From Pisaster brevispinus (taxonomy: Eukaryota > Echinodermata > Asteroidea > Forcipulatida > Asteriidae): a DNA stretch of 64,000 bases. Where the stretch lies: assembly GCA_023634235.1 (NCBI GenBank), contig JAMKCF010000004.1:5621202-5685201 (forward strand). Direction: 5' to 3'. Every line of letters begins with the position of its first letter. Position 1 is the stretch's first letter. A model generated the notes under the pieces. It saw only the letters and a list, made by a program, of their open reading frames with translations, made no database searches and was not told the DNA's origin. Below are positions 32,290 through 44,968 of this stretch, in pieces. Position numbers and translations under genes: made by a program.

Positions 32290-34955
32290 TTAAGAATGTT
32301 TATAACAACACTGTTATGTTAAAAATGCTTCCCATTGTGCTTTTTATACAATCGAAATACAATAATTAATGAAAACTACTTTTGAAAAAGGTACACAAGA
32401 AGCAAAAAAAGAATAGTTGTGTAGTCAAAAGGGGTGATTACAAAATTAGGTAACAGCGATAAATGTACATGTAGCACTAAGCTCATGTAAAATGAACATA
32501 CAAGAGCAGGAATCATTAAGCAAGCATGAATGCAGTTGCAAGGGTTTTTCGTTTTTACATCTAGTTGTAAGAATTGTTCTTTTGTTTAAAGGATTTTCTT
32601 TTTCATGCCTAAGTTGTAAGGTTTTTTGTCTTTGTTTTTTATGTTTTAAACCTAGTTGTTTTTTTTCTGTTTTATAATACCTAGTTGTAAGTGTTTTCTG
32701 TTGTATACCTAGTTGTATGGGTTTCTGTTTTATACCCAGTTGAAAGAGTTTTTCTTTTGTTTGAGGGATTTTCTGTTTCATGACTGTATTTGTAATGTTT
32801 TTTCATGTTTTATATGTTATATTTAGTTGAGCTTTTTTCTGTGTTATACCCAGTTGTGTTTTTTTCTGTTGTATACCTAGTTGTTAGAGTTTTCTGTTGT
32901 ACCCAGTTGTAAGAGTTTTCTGTTGTATACAGTGCATGTATCCATGTAATGGGATGAAATTCTGGGCCCCTTTTTTTTTAACTCCTAGTTTACCTAGTCC
33001 ACCTCGGACTAGGGTGAGTCTAGGGGTGGGTGGTTGCCTGGTGGTGTGTATTGAGTGGGTGATTGGTAGCAGCCTATGCAACCAATCACGGCGCATTGAG
33101 GAAGAGATGTCCAGAGGTCAGTGACCATCCCCAAGAAAGTGTTAGGCCACTTGGCTGCTGGACCCCGACAGAGGAAAGTTGTAAGATTTAACCCTCCAAG
33201 TTTCTTCAGTTTATTCACTTTGCCTCTGTTGGATATCTGCATTGGCTTGCGCCAGCCTAGTTTTTACATCACTTATTTATATGTTCATCCCCCGTCCTGC
33301 TCTAGGCCGATTCCAATCCAAGAGAGCCAGCAGGACAGCGTAACTCCAAATCTTCAATTGCCTTCATTCATTGTAACTGGTTGTACCGGAAGGACAGCAA
33401 TCCTGTCCCGTAATCAAGGACAAGAAACTGTTTCCGCATCGCATCAAGTCCCCTATCATCCACAACGTCCCATGAATTTCTTCAAGTTTGATCGTCATTC
33501 GTCACCATTAGTTCGCCCACCTGTATTTTCTTCGATGCACCATCACGGCAACCAACAGATAGGCCATTCGTTCATTTAAAAAGACTATTTACATTGTACT
33601 AAATGTTACTTGTGCTATTTTATTTTGTCGAGACCCACCAGGCTTTCAATTTTCTTAATTTTCTTTTATTTGGGATATAATCTCATTTAATGATTTGTAA
33701 AACGGCGTTTAAATCTTTCCTCCCTTCCTAGGTAGTCAGAAAAATAAATAAACCTATACTTTTTTTTACAACACAATCCAGCGTGTCCCTTGAATTTGTA
33801 TTTATTTTTTAATTTTTTTGCAGCACAGAGTGCACTTACCGCACTCAAACCTGTTGCATATACCTAGTTGTAAGAGTTTTCTGTTCTATACCCAGTTGTA
33901 AGAGCTTTCTGTTGTATACCTAGTTGCAAGAGGTTTTTTTTCTATACTCAGTTGTAAGAGATTTCTGTTTAATAATATACCCAGTTGTAAGAGTTTTTTG
34001 TTGTATAACTTAGAGTTTTCTGTTTTAGACCTAGTTGTAAGAGTTTTTTGTTGTATAACTTAGAGTTTTCTAGTTTAGACCCAGTTGTAAGAGTTTTCTG
34101 TTGTATAACTTAGAGTTTTCTGTTTTAGACCTAGTTGTAAGAGTTTTCTGTTGTATAACTTAACGTTTTCTGTTTTAGACATAGTTGTAAGAGTTTTCTG
34201 TTGTATAACTTAGAGTTTTCTGTTTTAGACATAGTTGTAAGAGTTTTCTGTTGTATAAACTTAAAGTTTTCTGTTTTAGACCTAGTTGTAAGAGTTTTCT
34301 GTTGTATAACTTAGAGTTTTCTAGTTTAGACCCAGTTGTAAGAGTTTTCTGTTGTATAACTTAGAGTTTTCTGTTTTAGACCCAGTTGTAAGAGTTTTCT
34401 GTTGTATAACTTAGAGTTTTCTGTTTTAGACCCAGTTGTAAGAGTTTTCTGTTGTATAACTTAAAGTTTTCTGTTTTAGACATAGTTGTAAGAGTTTTCT
34501 GTTGTTTAACTTAGAGTTTTCTGATTTAGACATAGTTGTAAGAGTTTTCTGTTGTATAACTTAAAGTTTTCTGTTTTAGACCTAGTTGTAAGAGTTTTCT
34601 GTTGTATAACTTAGAGTTTTCTAGTTTAGACCCAGTTGTAAGAGTTTTCTGTTGTATAACTTAGAGTTTTCTGTTTTAGACCCAGTTGTAAGAGTTTTAT
34701 GATGTATAACTTAGAGTTTTCTGTTTTAGACATAGTTGTAAGAGTTTTCTGTTGTATAACTTAGAGTTTTCTGTTTTAGACCTAGTTGTTAGAGTTTTCT
34801 GTTGTATAACTTAGAGTTTTCTGTTTTAGACATAGTTGTAAGAGTTTTCTGTTGTATAACTTAGAGTTTTCTGTTTTAGACCTAGTTGTAAGAGTTTTCT
34901 GTTTTAGACCTAGTTGTAAGAGTTTTCTGTTGTATACCCAGTTGTAAGAGTTTTT
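32290..34955. other. Intergenic region with degenerate and regular minisatellite
   Basis: 32550-32930 and 33855-34955 hold CCTAGTTGTAAGRGTTTTCTGT-type repeats. Between them, 33121-33579 is open for about 150 codons without an ATG and without recognisable similarity. An acceptor-like CTGCTCTAG precedes 33306, so a stray terminal exon cannot be excluded, but evidence is thin. Confidence 0.5.
33855..34955. repeat. 50-bp minisatellite array (AGTTGTAAGAGTTTTCTG...)
   Basis: From about 33990 to 34900 the unit is very regular at 50 bases: AGTTGTAAGAGTTTTCTGTT, then GTATAACTTAGAGTTTTC, then TGTTTTAGACCC, with 18-19 copies differing at a few diagnostic sites (CCC/CCT/CAT before AGTTG). Flanking units are shorter, about 25-30 bases, and more diverged. 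Further diverged units resume at 41820-41960, beyond the mobile elements. Confidence 0.9.
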
Positions 34956-36734
34956 AGCTGTTCCGACTTACTGTCGGAACAGGTTTTGTTTTCGTCGAGA
35001 TTTTTATTATTTTTATTATTAGCTGTTCCGACGTAGTGGTCGGAACAGCTATTGTTTTTGTTAAGATTTTTATTTGTTTTTATTATTATTATTATTCTTT
35101 GTATCTCAAAAGCCCATAGGTTTAACCAGGGAATTTTGTTACAGCCAAAAGTCATACTTGGCTTTGTATAAAAGAGTCAAATCCTATATCATATTAAAGC
35201 TTAGGTTTTGAAGTTATAGAAAAGTGTAATTAGCTTAAATTAATTAATTAATTTACTTAGTTATAATGGCATGAATATTTAATTAGCCAATCTTTAGACC
35301 GCCATATCCCAAAAAGTATACGTCCGATCGTCAAACTTTTTTCGATTTTAGACTTCTGGAATACTGTTGATGTGCATCGCGGCATACAATTACGGACGAC
35401 GTCACAATGACGTCATTTATTGCGCGTTTTGTATCTGTGTACAAACACACAGGATAAAGTGAAAACAAATCCGACTTCTAGAAAAATAATTTGTCAATTA
35501 AGCTCAAATTTAACGTCCTAGATTACACAAACTTTCTTAAAACAAATAAGATTTTATTGTCTTTCAGTTTAAAAGCTTCAAAACTTATTAAAACATTGTC
35601 AGTAGAACAAAAACAAATTCTCAGGCAAATTTAACGCCATGGGTACTTTGCCTATAATCTGTGAGTTTATAAATAAAAACGGACTCAAGCTTTAAACATT
35701 TTAAACGATTGAGGGCGCTATACGAGTTTAACGGTGCTCTTGCTTGCTTTTTTTCAACTCCATCAAGTCTTAAACCCATATGATCTGTGTTTTTGCGATT
35801 TTTGTATGAAGAGTATATTATAAAGAGTCATTCCTGCGCCGACTGACACAAGTCTACGTTCATTCACAAGAATCGAGAAGAATTTTCTTGCTCTCAGCGC
35901 AGAGCGACGTGTCCGCTCAGATCTTGTTGTTATTCAGCGTGAACGTTGAAAATCGAACGCCGTGTGTTGGAACGATGTTGCCCGCGTGTCAGACTTGTCT
36001 GCGCTTGGGTCCCGTTCACCGGAAAACGATTTTTTAGGTTTCTTATGCAAAGGCATTACTTGAAGCTGAATCATGAAGGAAACAAGGCTACCCATTCGCC
36101 TGAAACCACGTTTTAAGGTTCTTGTGCGAATGCATTACTTCGGGAAATCACTATGTAGCAAACAACAAACCTGTTGGGGGTTGCAATGAGGCTCGAATTG
36201 TAGCTGAATGGGAAAGGTGTAGAAAAGAAAAAATACATTTTTCATGGGTGTGCATGAAGAGCCAAAACGAACAATAAAATCATATCCAATATTTACTATT
36301 TTAGCCCAACAAAAACATTCAGTATTAAAAAGACACAACAAATGGTAGTACAAAATTTAAATCGTCTACCCAAAATTATTATGTGCTAAAAGCGCAATTG
36401 TGGCATGCACTGAGAGTGAGATGTTATCAGCGGAAAGCAGGCGTAGTAACAGGATAATGATTCGTTTTGAATTAATAATTCGTTTTAAAATTAATAATTC
36501 TTTGATAAGAGTGGCACTTCGTGCTACGTACTAACTTATTAACTTATACCGCATTTAATATTTTATCGCAACAAAAATAACATACACGATATTAAAAAGT
36601 TAGTTTTTTTTACAATTATGATTTTAATACAACAGCATAGACCAATCTTTATTTACTAACTTGTGAGATCTGTGGTGTGATTGCTTTACGTACTAAATTG
36701 TGAAACCTATTCAATGATATACAGTCTTGTGTGG

Positions 36735-37500
36735 TTTGCGTACTAACTTGTGAGACCTGGACCCAATTTCATGACTCTGCTTACCGTAAGCAAAAAAACG
36801 ACGATTACGGAAGCAGAGAATTCCGTGCTTACGTCAAGCGTATTTCAGGGGTTAGCAGAGAATTACGTCTCTTTCTCGTGTGTACTTCACATAACTAGGC
36901 ATTCTTCGCTTACACATCTAGCGCAGAAATTCGACGCTTGCAAATTAAGCGGAGAATGTTGACCGTAAGCATGGAATTCAGCAGTAACCAGAGCCATGTA
37001 ATTGGGCTCATTTGTTTAAATGAGGGATAGTTCACTTTATACGCTAAGTTGTGAGATCCAGGCCCAAATACATGGCTCTGCTTACCAAAAGCAAATATTC
37101 AACGCTTACGGCAGAGAATTTCGTGCTTACGTCAAGCGTATTTCAGGGGTAAGCAGAGAATTTTGGCTTGTGCGCGTGTGTACTTCACGTAACTAGGCAT
37201 TCTTCGCTTACACAAATAGTGCAAAAATTTGACGCTTCCAAAATAGGCCGAGAATGGGTGACTGTAAGCATGGATTTCTGCAGTAACCAGAGCCAAGAAA
37301 TTGGGCTCATTCGTTTAAATGAGGGATAGTTCACTTTATACGCTAAGTTGTGAGACCCAGGCCCAAATCCATGGCTCTGCTTACCAAAAGCAAATAATCA
37401 ATGCTTACGGCAGCAGACTTCCGTGCTTACGTCAAGCGTATTTCAGGGGTTAGCAGAGAATTTTGGCTTGTGCGCATGTGTATTTCATTTAACTAGGCAA
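36735..37500. repeat. Three tandem copies of a ~305-bp unit inside the inner element
   Basis: Each unit has CATGGCTCTGCTTACC, CTTACGTCAAGCGTATTTCA, CTAGGCATTCTTCGCTTACA and AACCAGAGCCA blocks in order. The third is cut short. A diverged relative lies at 63160-63350. Confidence 0.75.
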
Positions 37501-37889
37501 TTATAATAGTCAATGTTTCGCGGCATATTTTGATTGAATTGTTTTACGTTTATCCGAACTGTAAAAATGTAAACGTTTAACTGGTTGATCGATTGGTTAA
37601 CCGTGTAACCGCCACAGGCTTAGTATACATGCTAACTTGTGAGACATGTTCCTCGATAACAAAATTTCGAGTAAAAAAACGTTAACACATCTGCGGTTGT
37701 GATCTAAAACATTGCCTCTTCAGTGCATCATTATTATTTTGGCTCTGCACAATCGAATTGTTGTGGAACGCCCTCTAGCGTTCAATGTTTCTTGCATTTA
37801 TTACCTCAAGCACAGTTTTCATATAACAAAGACTACGAGCCTGATTGGAAACGATAATGCATTTCAAGTTCTTTTCAGATATAGACTCA

Positions 37890-38890
37890 TTGAGCATTGA
37901 AGATTGAACTTGGGTTTACCGTGATCCCATGTTAACCTTTACTTCCGGGTCAACCGGAAGTGGGACCATAACTCAAGAACTACACAACCCATGTTCCATT
38001 TCTTTTCAGTTATTAGATCCTTTGAACATTGAAGATTGAACTTGGGAAATCGTGACCCCATGTTGACCTTTACTTCGGGGTCAATCGGAAGTGGGACCAT
38101 ATCTCAAGAACTACACAACTGATTTTCAATTTTTTTCAGTTATAGACTCCTTGGGCATTGGAGATTGTCCTTTGGTAACCGTGACCCCATGCTGACTTTT
38201 TCCGGGTCAACCGGAAGTAAGACCATATCTCCAGAACTACACAACCGATTTTCAATTTCTTTTCAATTATAGATCCTTTGAGCATTAAAGATTGAACTAA
38301 GGGTTACCCTGACCCCATGTTGACCTTTACCTCTGGGTCAATCGGAAGTGGGACATTATCTCAAGATCTACACAGCCAATTTTCAATTTGTTTCAGTTAT
38401 AGACTCATTGGGCATTAAATATTAACCTTGGGTTATCTTGACCCTAAGTTGACCTAAACTTCCGGTTTAACCGGAAGTTGGACCATATCTCAAGAAGTAC
38501 CAGCCGATATTCAAACTGTTTTCAATTATATACTTCCTGGCATTGAATGTTAGCCTTGTGTTACCATGACCCCATATTGACCCGAACTTCCGGGTCCACC
38601 GGAAGTGGGACCATCTCTCAAGTACTACGCACCTGATTTTCAATTTTATTTCAGTTATAAACCTTTTGTGCATTGAAGATTAGCCTAGGGTTACCATGAC
38701 CCATGTTGACCTTTACTCCGGGTCAACCGGAAGTGGGACCATATCTCAAGAACTACCAAACCGATTGTTAATTTTTTTCAGTTATACACTCCTTGGGCAT
38801 TACAAATTTGCCATGGTTAACCGTAACCCCATGTTGACCTTTACTTCTGGGTAAACTGGAAGTGACACCATATCTCAAGAACTACATCTG
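37890..38890. repeat. Tandem ~130-bp repeat (ACTTCCGGGTCAACCGGAAG)
   Basis: Seven to eight units of 127-131 bases contain ACTTCCGGGTCAACCGGAAG, GGGACCATATCTCAAGAACT and GTGACCCCATGTTGACC. Two more units lie in the outer element at 41440-41705. Confidence 0.85.
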
Positions 38891-39593
38891 GAGCGTTTAA
38901 TCAATGTAATTAGAAACGGAACAGCTTTGTGTTTGTCATGGACAAACACCTAATGTCTAGTTATTATTATTATTATTCTTTGTTTCCACCTAAATCCCAT
39001 AACATTTGTACACGTTTTTTGTATACACCAAATATCCTAATGTTTAAATATGAAGGGGTTTGGTCATATATCAAATTGAAGCTTAGTACATAAACTTAAC
39101 ATTTATTGTGATAGTTGTTAAAATTCTTAATTAATTAGCCACTTTAGAGCGAGGTGAATATTTAATTAGCCAGCCTTGTAAGCACCATATCTCAAAAAGT
39201 ATACCGCCGATCGTCAAACTTTTTTTAGTTTTAGACTTATGAGATACTGTAGATGTGCTTTCCGGCCTAAAACAACGAACGACGTCATAATGACGTCATT
39301 TATTGCGCATTTTCGCCCGTGCACAAAACACATGGAGATAGTGGAATCAAATCCGACTTCTAGAAACATATTTTTTCAATTAAGCTCAAATTTAACGTCC
39401 TAGATTACACAAATGTTTCTTAAAACAAGAAAGATTTTATTGAACTTCAGTTTAAAAGCATCAAAACTTACCAAAACATTGTCAGTAAAAAAAAAACCCA
39501 AATTCTCAGGCAAATTTAACGCCACGGGTACTTTGCCTATAATCTGTGAGTTTATAAATAAAAAAGGAGTCAAGCTCTAATTTTTTTTAACAA

Positions 39594-39956
39594 ATGAGGG
39601 CGCTATACCAGTTAAACGGCGCTCTTGCTTGCTTTTTTAAAAACTTGATCAAGTCCTACCCATTTGTGACCCGTGTTTTTGCGTTGTTTGTATGTAGAGT
39701 GTATTATAAAGAGTCATTCCTGCGCCGACTAACGCAAGTCTACTTTCATTCACAAGAATCGAGTTGTCTTGCTCTCAGCGCAGAGCGTCGTGTGTCCGCT
39801 CAGATCTTATCGTTACTCAGGTATCAGCAGCGTGAACGTAGAAAAATAGAACGCCGTGTGTGGGACGATGTTGCCCGCGTAGCAGACTTGTCCGCGCTTG
39901 GGTCCCGTTCACCGGAAAACGATCTTTTAGGTTTCTTATGCAAACGCATTACTTGA
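39594..39956 (+). other. Open frame in the Helentron-like element, function unknown
   Basis: An ATG-initiated frame of 120 codons ends in an Arg-rich stretch (QQRERRKIERRVWDDVARVA) and LGFLCKRIT. The homologous block in the inner element (35705-36061) is interrupted by stops, so coding function is doubtful. A TATAAAGAG motif precedes the conserved part in both copies. Confidence 0.25.
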
Positions 39957-40439
39957 AGCTCAATCGTAAAGGAAACAAGGCTACCCATTCGCCTGAAACC
40001 ACGTTTTTAAGGTTCTTGTGCGAACGCATTACTTTGGGAAATCACCGTCTAGCAGACAAAACACTTGGTGGGGATGCAATAGGGCAAGAATTAGAGCTGA
40101 GTGGGGAAATAATGTATAAAAACGTGAAATTACCTTTTCCATGGCTATAGGGTCAGTGTTGGATTTGGGGTCAAAAGCCAAAATTAACAATAACTCATGT
40201 CCCATAAATTTTTTACTATTCATGCCATACGAAAATAACATACTCGATCGGTAATAAAGGGCACACAAAGTTTTACAATTACGATTTTAATACAACAGCA
40301 TTTAGCTTTAAATTAAGCCTGTGCATAAAATTTACAAAAAACGACCGTGTACGGATGAATACACCTGCCTGAGATTTGGAAGTTTACACGGCATAAACGT
40401 TTTATGAATGAACATCGAAATGGTACTATCATTCATAAG

Positions 40440-41220
40440 TACCGAAATGGTACTATCATTCATTCGATTTTGAATAAGCGAATTGATTCCAAATAAGCGA
40501 ATTGATACCGAATAAGCCATTAGATTTTAAATAAGCAAACTGATTTCAAATGAGCGAATTTATTCCGAGTAAGCAAATTGATTCTGAATAAGCGTTTTAA
40601 TTCTGAATATGCGAATTGATTCTGAATAAGCAAATTTATTTAGAATGAGCGAAATTAATCCGAGTAAGCGAATTGATTCTGAATAAGCGTTTTAATTCTG
40701 AATAAGCAAATTGATTTCGAATAAGCGAATTGATACCAATAAGCAAATTGATTTTGAATAAGCAAATTGATTCCGAATAAGCCATTCCGTAAAAGCAACA
40801 GTGCACGGATGAATACGCCTGCCTGAGATTTTGGAAGTTTACACGGCATACACATTTTATGAATGAACATCGAAATGGTACTATCATTCATGCGTCTTGT
40901 GATGAATCATTGAATGATGTAGTGTTAAGTGTATTTAAAGAAACTTCACAATCTTTATCAACAAGCATAATGCTTACGACTTGGCGAAATGGTTATGAAT
41001 AGGCAAAATGGTTATGAATCAGCAATGATTCTGAATAAGCAAATTGATTTTGAATGAGCGAAATTATTCCGAGTAAGCAAATTGATTGTGAAAAAGCGTT
41101 TTGATTCTGAATAAGCGAATTTATTCAGAATAAGCGAATTGATTCCAAATAAGTGATTTGAGTTTGAATAAGCGAATTGATTCCGAATAAGCGATTTGAT
41201 TTTGAATAAGCAAATTCATA
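40440..41220. repeat. GAATAAGCGAATTGATT short tandem repeats
   Basis: Many variants of GAATAAGC(G/A)AATTGATTCC, in two blocks (40440-40790 and 40990-41220). The spacer between them repeats GAATGAACATCGAAATGG. It is specific to the outer element. Confidence 0.8.
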
Positions 41221-41806
41221 GTCAATGTTTAGCAATTTTCGATTGAATTGTTTTATGCTTATCCGAACCGTAAAAATGTAAACGTTTAACCGGTTAATCG
41301 GCTGGTTAACCGTGTAACCGTCACAGGATTGGTATACATGCTAGCTTGTGAGACCTGTTCCTCGATAACAAAATTTAGAGTAAAAAAAACCGTTAACACA
41401 ACTGCGCTTGTGATAAAAAACATTGCCTCTGCAGTGCAACATCTCAAGAACTACACAACCCATGTACATGTTCTTTTCAGTTATAGACCCTTCAAGCATT
41501 GAAGACTGAACTTAGGATACCGTGACCCCATGTTAACCTTTACTTCCGGGTCAACCGAAAGTGGGACCATATCTCAAGAACTACACAACACATGTTCAAT
41601 TTCTTTTCAGTTATAAACCTTTTGAGCATTGAAGATAAGCCTTGGGTTACCGTGACCCCATGTTGACCTTTACTTCTGAGTCAACCGGAAGTGGGACCAT
41701 ATCGTTCAATCTTGAACTTAGGCTCATTTTAAATGTCTGGATCGTTTAATCAAAGCAAAACAAAACGGAACAGCTTTGTGTTTGTTCACAAACACCTAAT
41801 GTCTAG

Positions 41807-44602
41807 TTTTTCTTTGTTTTACATATTGTGGTAAGAGTTTCTATTTTGGTACCTAGTTGTAAGGGTTTTCCCTGGTATACCTAGTTGTAAGTTTTTTTCC
41901 CCTTTTGCACCTAGTTGTTAGGGTTATTCTCTTGTATACCTAGGTGTTAAGGTTTGCCCTTTTATGTATAGGGGTCAAAGTTTTTTTTTCTGAGCTTGAT
42001 TAATCGCAAAATACTCAATATCATTAAAGAATACTAAACTTTAAAATAATATTTAGAATGTTCATATCATTATTTTTTATTAAACATTTCTTGTAATTGA
42101 GATAATTCAATCCAAATTGGCAATTTAACCCGTAGGCTTTAAGATGCCTGTGCAGAGAAATTTGATGAAGAAATAATTATATATATATATTTAGCTGTTC
42201 ATGCCCATTTTTTAAAACACCCAGCATATCTATTGCCTTGTGATTGAATGTGTCTGTTATGAGATGTTTTAGATGACATTGTAATACTTTTATTTGTGTA
42301 CAGCAATTGTTAATTTCAACAAGGAAGTATAAATCGTTAATTTTGACAGTGAGAGAGGCGTATATTATTAAACAGTATAATTTCTAGTTGATGTGAATTT
42401 CAAAATGATAAGTAGTAATTGTAAAAAGATTTTGGGTTGAACAAAGAAAAACCGACTTGAATCTGCGACCTCCCAATTAAAGTGCCGGTGCTCTACCAAC
42501 TGACATATTTAGCCTTAATGTTGGTGGTATTCCTATTTTGTCAATTAAATATTTGTTCGGGTGCCACAGTTTCCCTTATGGTGTATTGCTCGATTTTTAA
42601 ATCAGGCAATGCAATTGTATTATTTCAGTCTAGTTTTGTAAATACTAACTGTCTCTAACTTTGAATAAATAAAACAGTGAGAATTAAAAGTAAACAAAAG
42701 AAAAATCTGTTGTTTGTTTGTTTTGTTTGTTTGTTTGTTTGTTGGGTGATTTTTTGTTCATTTGTTCGGAAGTTCGATCATAAAACATTTTAATGTGGTA
42801 TACAATGAGTACATGGATATGGTGTTAGTGTATGAAGTCATGATGTGTAGGCTTTTGGAATGGTTTGATTGCGTCAACATTAAGAGCGTCCTCTAGCGTC
42901 AGGTTTAGAAAATGTGGTCGTTTTTCAAAAGTTTTTTGTACTTTGAAGGTTTTATTAAATTCATAAACAAGCAAACAAATGTTCTGAAGCCAATTTATTT
43001 TACAAAAACAAAAACAGGACGCTAAACAATCAAACATCCGTCACAACAATCACAGAGAAGCCCAACACATCAACGAAAAGAAAATGAGCTGACTTCAGTA
43101 GGCTACACCGGTGAAAGAAACTCCATCTACGAATAATTAGCAGTAAGCTTGCTCCTACACGTTATAACAAGGGACAAGAAACATCTGTATGCATCAAAAC
43201 TATTCCATTTAGCATTAAATGAGCCTCCGGAGCTAATTGGAGTTGTCAGCTGGTTTTCATGTGATATAATAACCAATAACAACATTGTTGAATGCAGCAA
43301 TGCTTAAATTGTGGCCTTCTTGGTATTTTGATCAATTATGATAATTTCTTAGCAAAATTAAAGACAAGTGTAAAAAGCCTGATCGGGTGATCTGTACAAC
43401 CAAAACATAACATGTCAGAAACAATCAGAAAGACAAAGTTCTTCTGCAAAGGAGAAAAATACTGACAAAACTTGAAATTTGTATCAATCATCCTCTGATT
43501 TGTTTACCCTTGATCTATGGTTCAACCGAAGAGGAAGAGTCTGTTCCTTCCTCCATGGTATAATGGAACGTATTGTGACGCTTTAGGGCATAAACTCATT
43601 TATAAATGCAAATGCTCCCCTTGTATTTGTATTGTGCTCACTGAAGTGAAGCTAGATCCAGAAAGGTGGATCAGACCGCCATGAAGCAAGACTACAGGGC
43701 GTCTTGACCAATCGATATGTCTAAGTCCCTATAGTAACAAGCGCTCTTTGTTTATGGGGCAAACTGACCTGGAAAGCGTTTGCCTGTGACCCTTATGTCT
43801 AAATTTGAAAGAGTTAGTCTTAAGCTTCAAGTTGATCCAGAAGAGGGCTTCAAGGGGTTCCCAGAAGAACAAAGCCAGAGGTGAAAATATCGGCATTTCC
43901 ATGGAGGAAGGAAATACTCTCCTCTATGATCGTACCACCAATCCAAGCAAAACCTTATCACAAAAACACAGGGTTTTTAACTTTATTGATCGAAATCAAC
44001 CATCCTGATTTAAAACTATGAAAGAAAAGACACCAAGGATGGAATTTTTATTTGTTTATTATTATTTTTTTGAAATTGTTTTCCCTCCTCCAATATGGAA
44101 GAGCCCACTACTTGAAAAGGCATAGCGCGACTGAAGGACCTATTTTACAGAGCTGGTCGCAGTTACGTAATCTTTAGAAATAGACATGAAGAGGACTGGA
44201 TAAGTGCTACATGACTGCTCCTAGTGTCAACAGCTCCAACGGTTTCATGAGTTCTATAGTTTCGGTAGCTCCATGGCTTTACTGCAGTTTGATTGAAGTC
44301 ACTTCTAGATGAAAGGCGGAAAAACGAAGAAGACAAACTCCGAACAGGACAGACAACAAGACATCGTGACATTTCAGATACACCTGCTTGTGCATGGGTG
44401 AACGGTGAACAAAAGTAGGCATTACGTACGTGACACTGTATAGCCGAGGAATTCCCATAGCTGGGACCTAAAGCAATGTTTACATCCCAAGAAAAACATA
44501 TTGCTGGATTGGTGACAAGTTTCTAAAGACAACCTGCATTTTATAACGAGGAAAGGTATAGGGGGATTGTGGACAAGAGAGCCCGTTGAAGTAGGGGGTA
44601 AA
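41807..44602. other. Upstream region of arylsulfatase paralogue 2
   Basis: It starts with diverged minisatellite units (41820-41960), then an antisense tRNA-like element (42437-42559) and a TTTG run near 42710. From 42780 to 44600 there is no recognisable repeat. The paralogue 2 promoter should lie here, but no core element stands out. Confidence 0.5.
42437..42559 (-). mobile_element. Second copy of the tRNA-like TIR element
   Basis: TTGAACAAAGAAAAACCGACTT opens it, and the antisense of an A/B-box body follows (CTCTACCAACTGACATATTT). AAATATTTGTTC closes it. It is more diverged than the copy at 23.8 kb, and the acceptor pairing is lost. Confidence 0.5.
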
Positions 44603-44968
44603 ATGAATAAACGCCAGTTTTTTGCATGGATGTCACTCGCTGTTGCGCTATTGACAGGTTGCTACTTATACACCAAAGACTGGACGGCTTGTGGCAGCCA
44701 TCTTGTGAAAGAACGGGAAAACATAGAGGCTATCAGGCAACTGGTTGACGTACAACCCGAGGAGTCAATCCCGCCGAAAAAGAGGCAGCCGAACATCGTC
44801 TTCATTTTGGCAGACGACTACGGTTATAATGACATCGGTTACCACGGTTCCGAGATCAGAACTCCTGTCATGGACAGACTTGCTGACGAGGGCGTGAAGC
44901 TGAGGAATTACTACGTGCAGCCGATTTGTACTCCCACGAGGACTCAGCTGATGACGGGACGATACCAG
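44603..44968 (+). CDS. Arylsulfatase paralogue 2 exon 1
   Basis: 122 codons from ATG at 44603 (context AAAATGA) to donor CCAG|GTAATC. The open frame extends 12 codons upstream only through a TTG, so the ATG is the start. It encodes the membrane segment, stem, ILADDYG and CTPTR. Confidence 0.92.

Larger units (their letters stand above)
35021..38960 (+). mobile_element. Inner Helentron/Helitron2-like element, 3.94 kb
   Basis: It has the same end architecture as the outer element: a 5' hairpin with 12-base arms (35021-35032 and 35039-35050), subterminal CGGAACAGCT (38917-38926), hairpin GTGTTTGTC-atg-GACAAACAC (38929-38949), and terminal CTAG (38957-38960). It is inserted between T and T in the outer element. 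Internal tandem repeats are three units of about 305 bp (36735-37500) and seven to eight units of about 130 bp (37890-38890). It lacks recognisable Rep or helicase. Confidence 0.6.
34956..41806 (+). mobile_element. Outer Helentron/Helitron2-like element (halves 34956-35020 and 38961-41806)
   Basis: It begins AGCTGTTCCGAC with a hairpin (arms 34958-34967 and 34973-34982). It ends with subterminal CGGAACAGCT (41766-41775), a GTGTTTGT-tc-ACAAACAC hairpin (41778-41795) and CTAG at 41803-41806, with T on both outer sides. It is split in its 5' TTATTATT tract by a sister element. Removing that leaves about 2.9 kb. Internal features are a region shared with the inner element, 17-22 base GAATAAGCGAATTGATT repeats (40440-41220) and about two 130-bp repeats (41440-41705). 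No Rep-helicase frame is present, so it is non-autonomous. Confidence 0.6.

Noticed and set aside
33121..33579. Open frame of about 150 codons as a gene
   Set aside because: It has no ATG start, no recognised domain and low-complexity surroundings. It is kept only as a note in the intergenic entry.
33990..34900. CRISPR-like array
   Set aside because: Repeats are continuous with no unique spacers, the DNA is eukaryotic, and units grade into diverged minisatellite at both edges.
44567..44602. Twelve extra N-terminal residues on arylsulfatase paralogue 2
   Set aside because: The extension starts at TTG. The first ATG is at 44603, directly before the hydrophobic segment.
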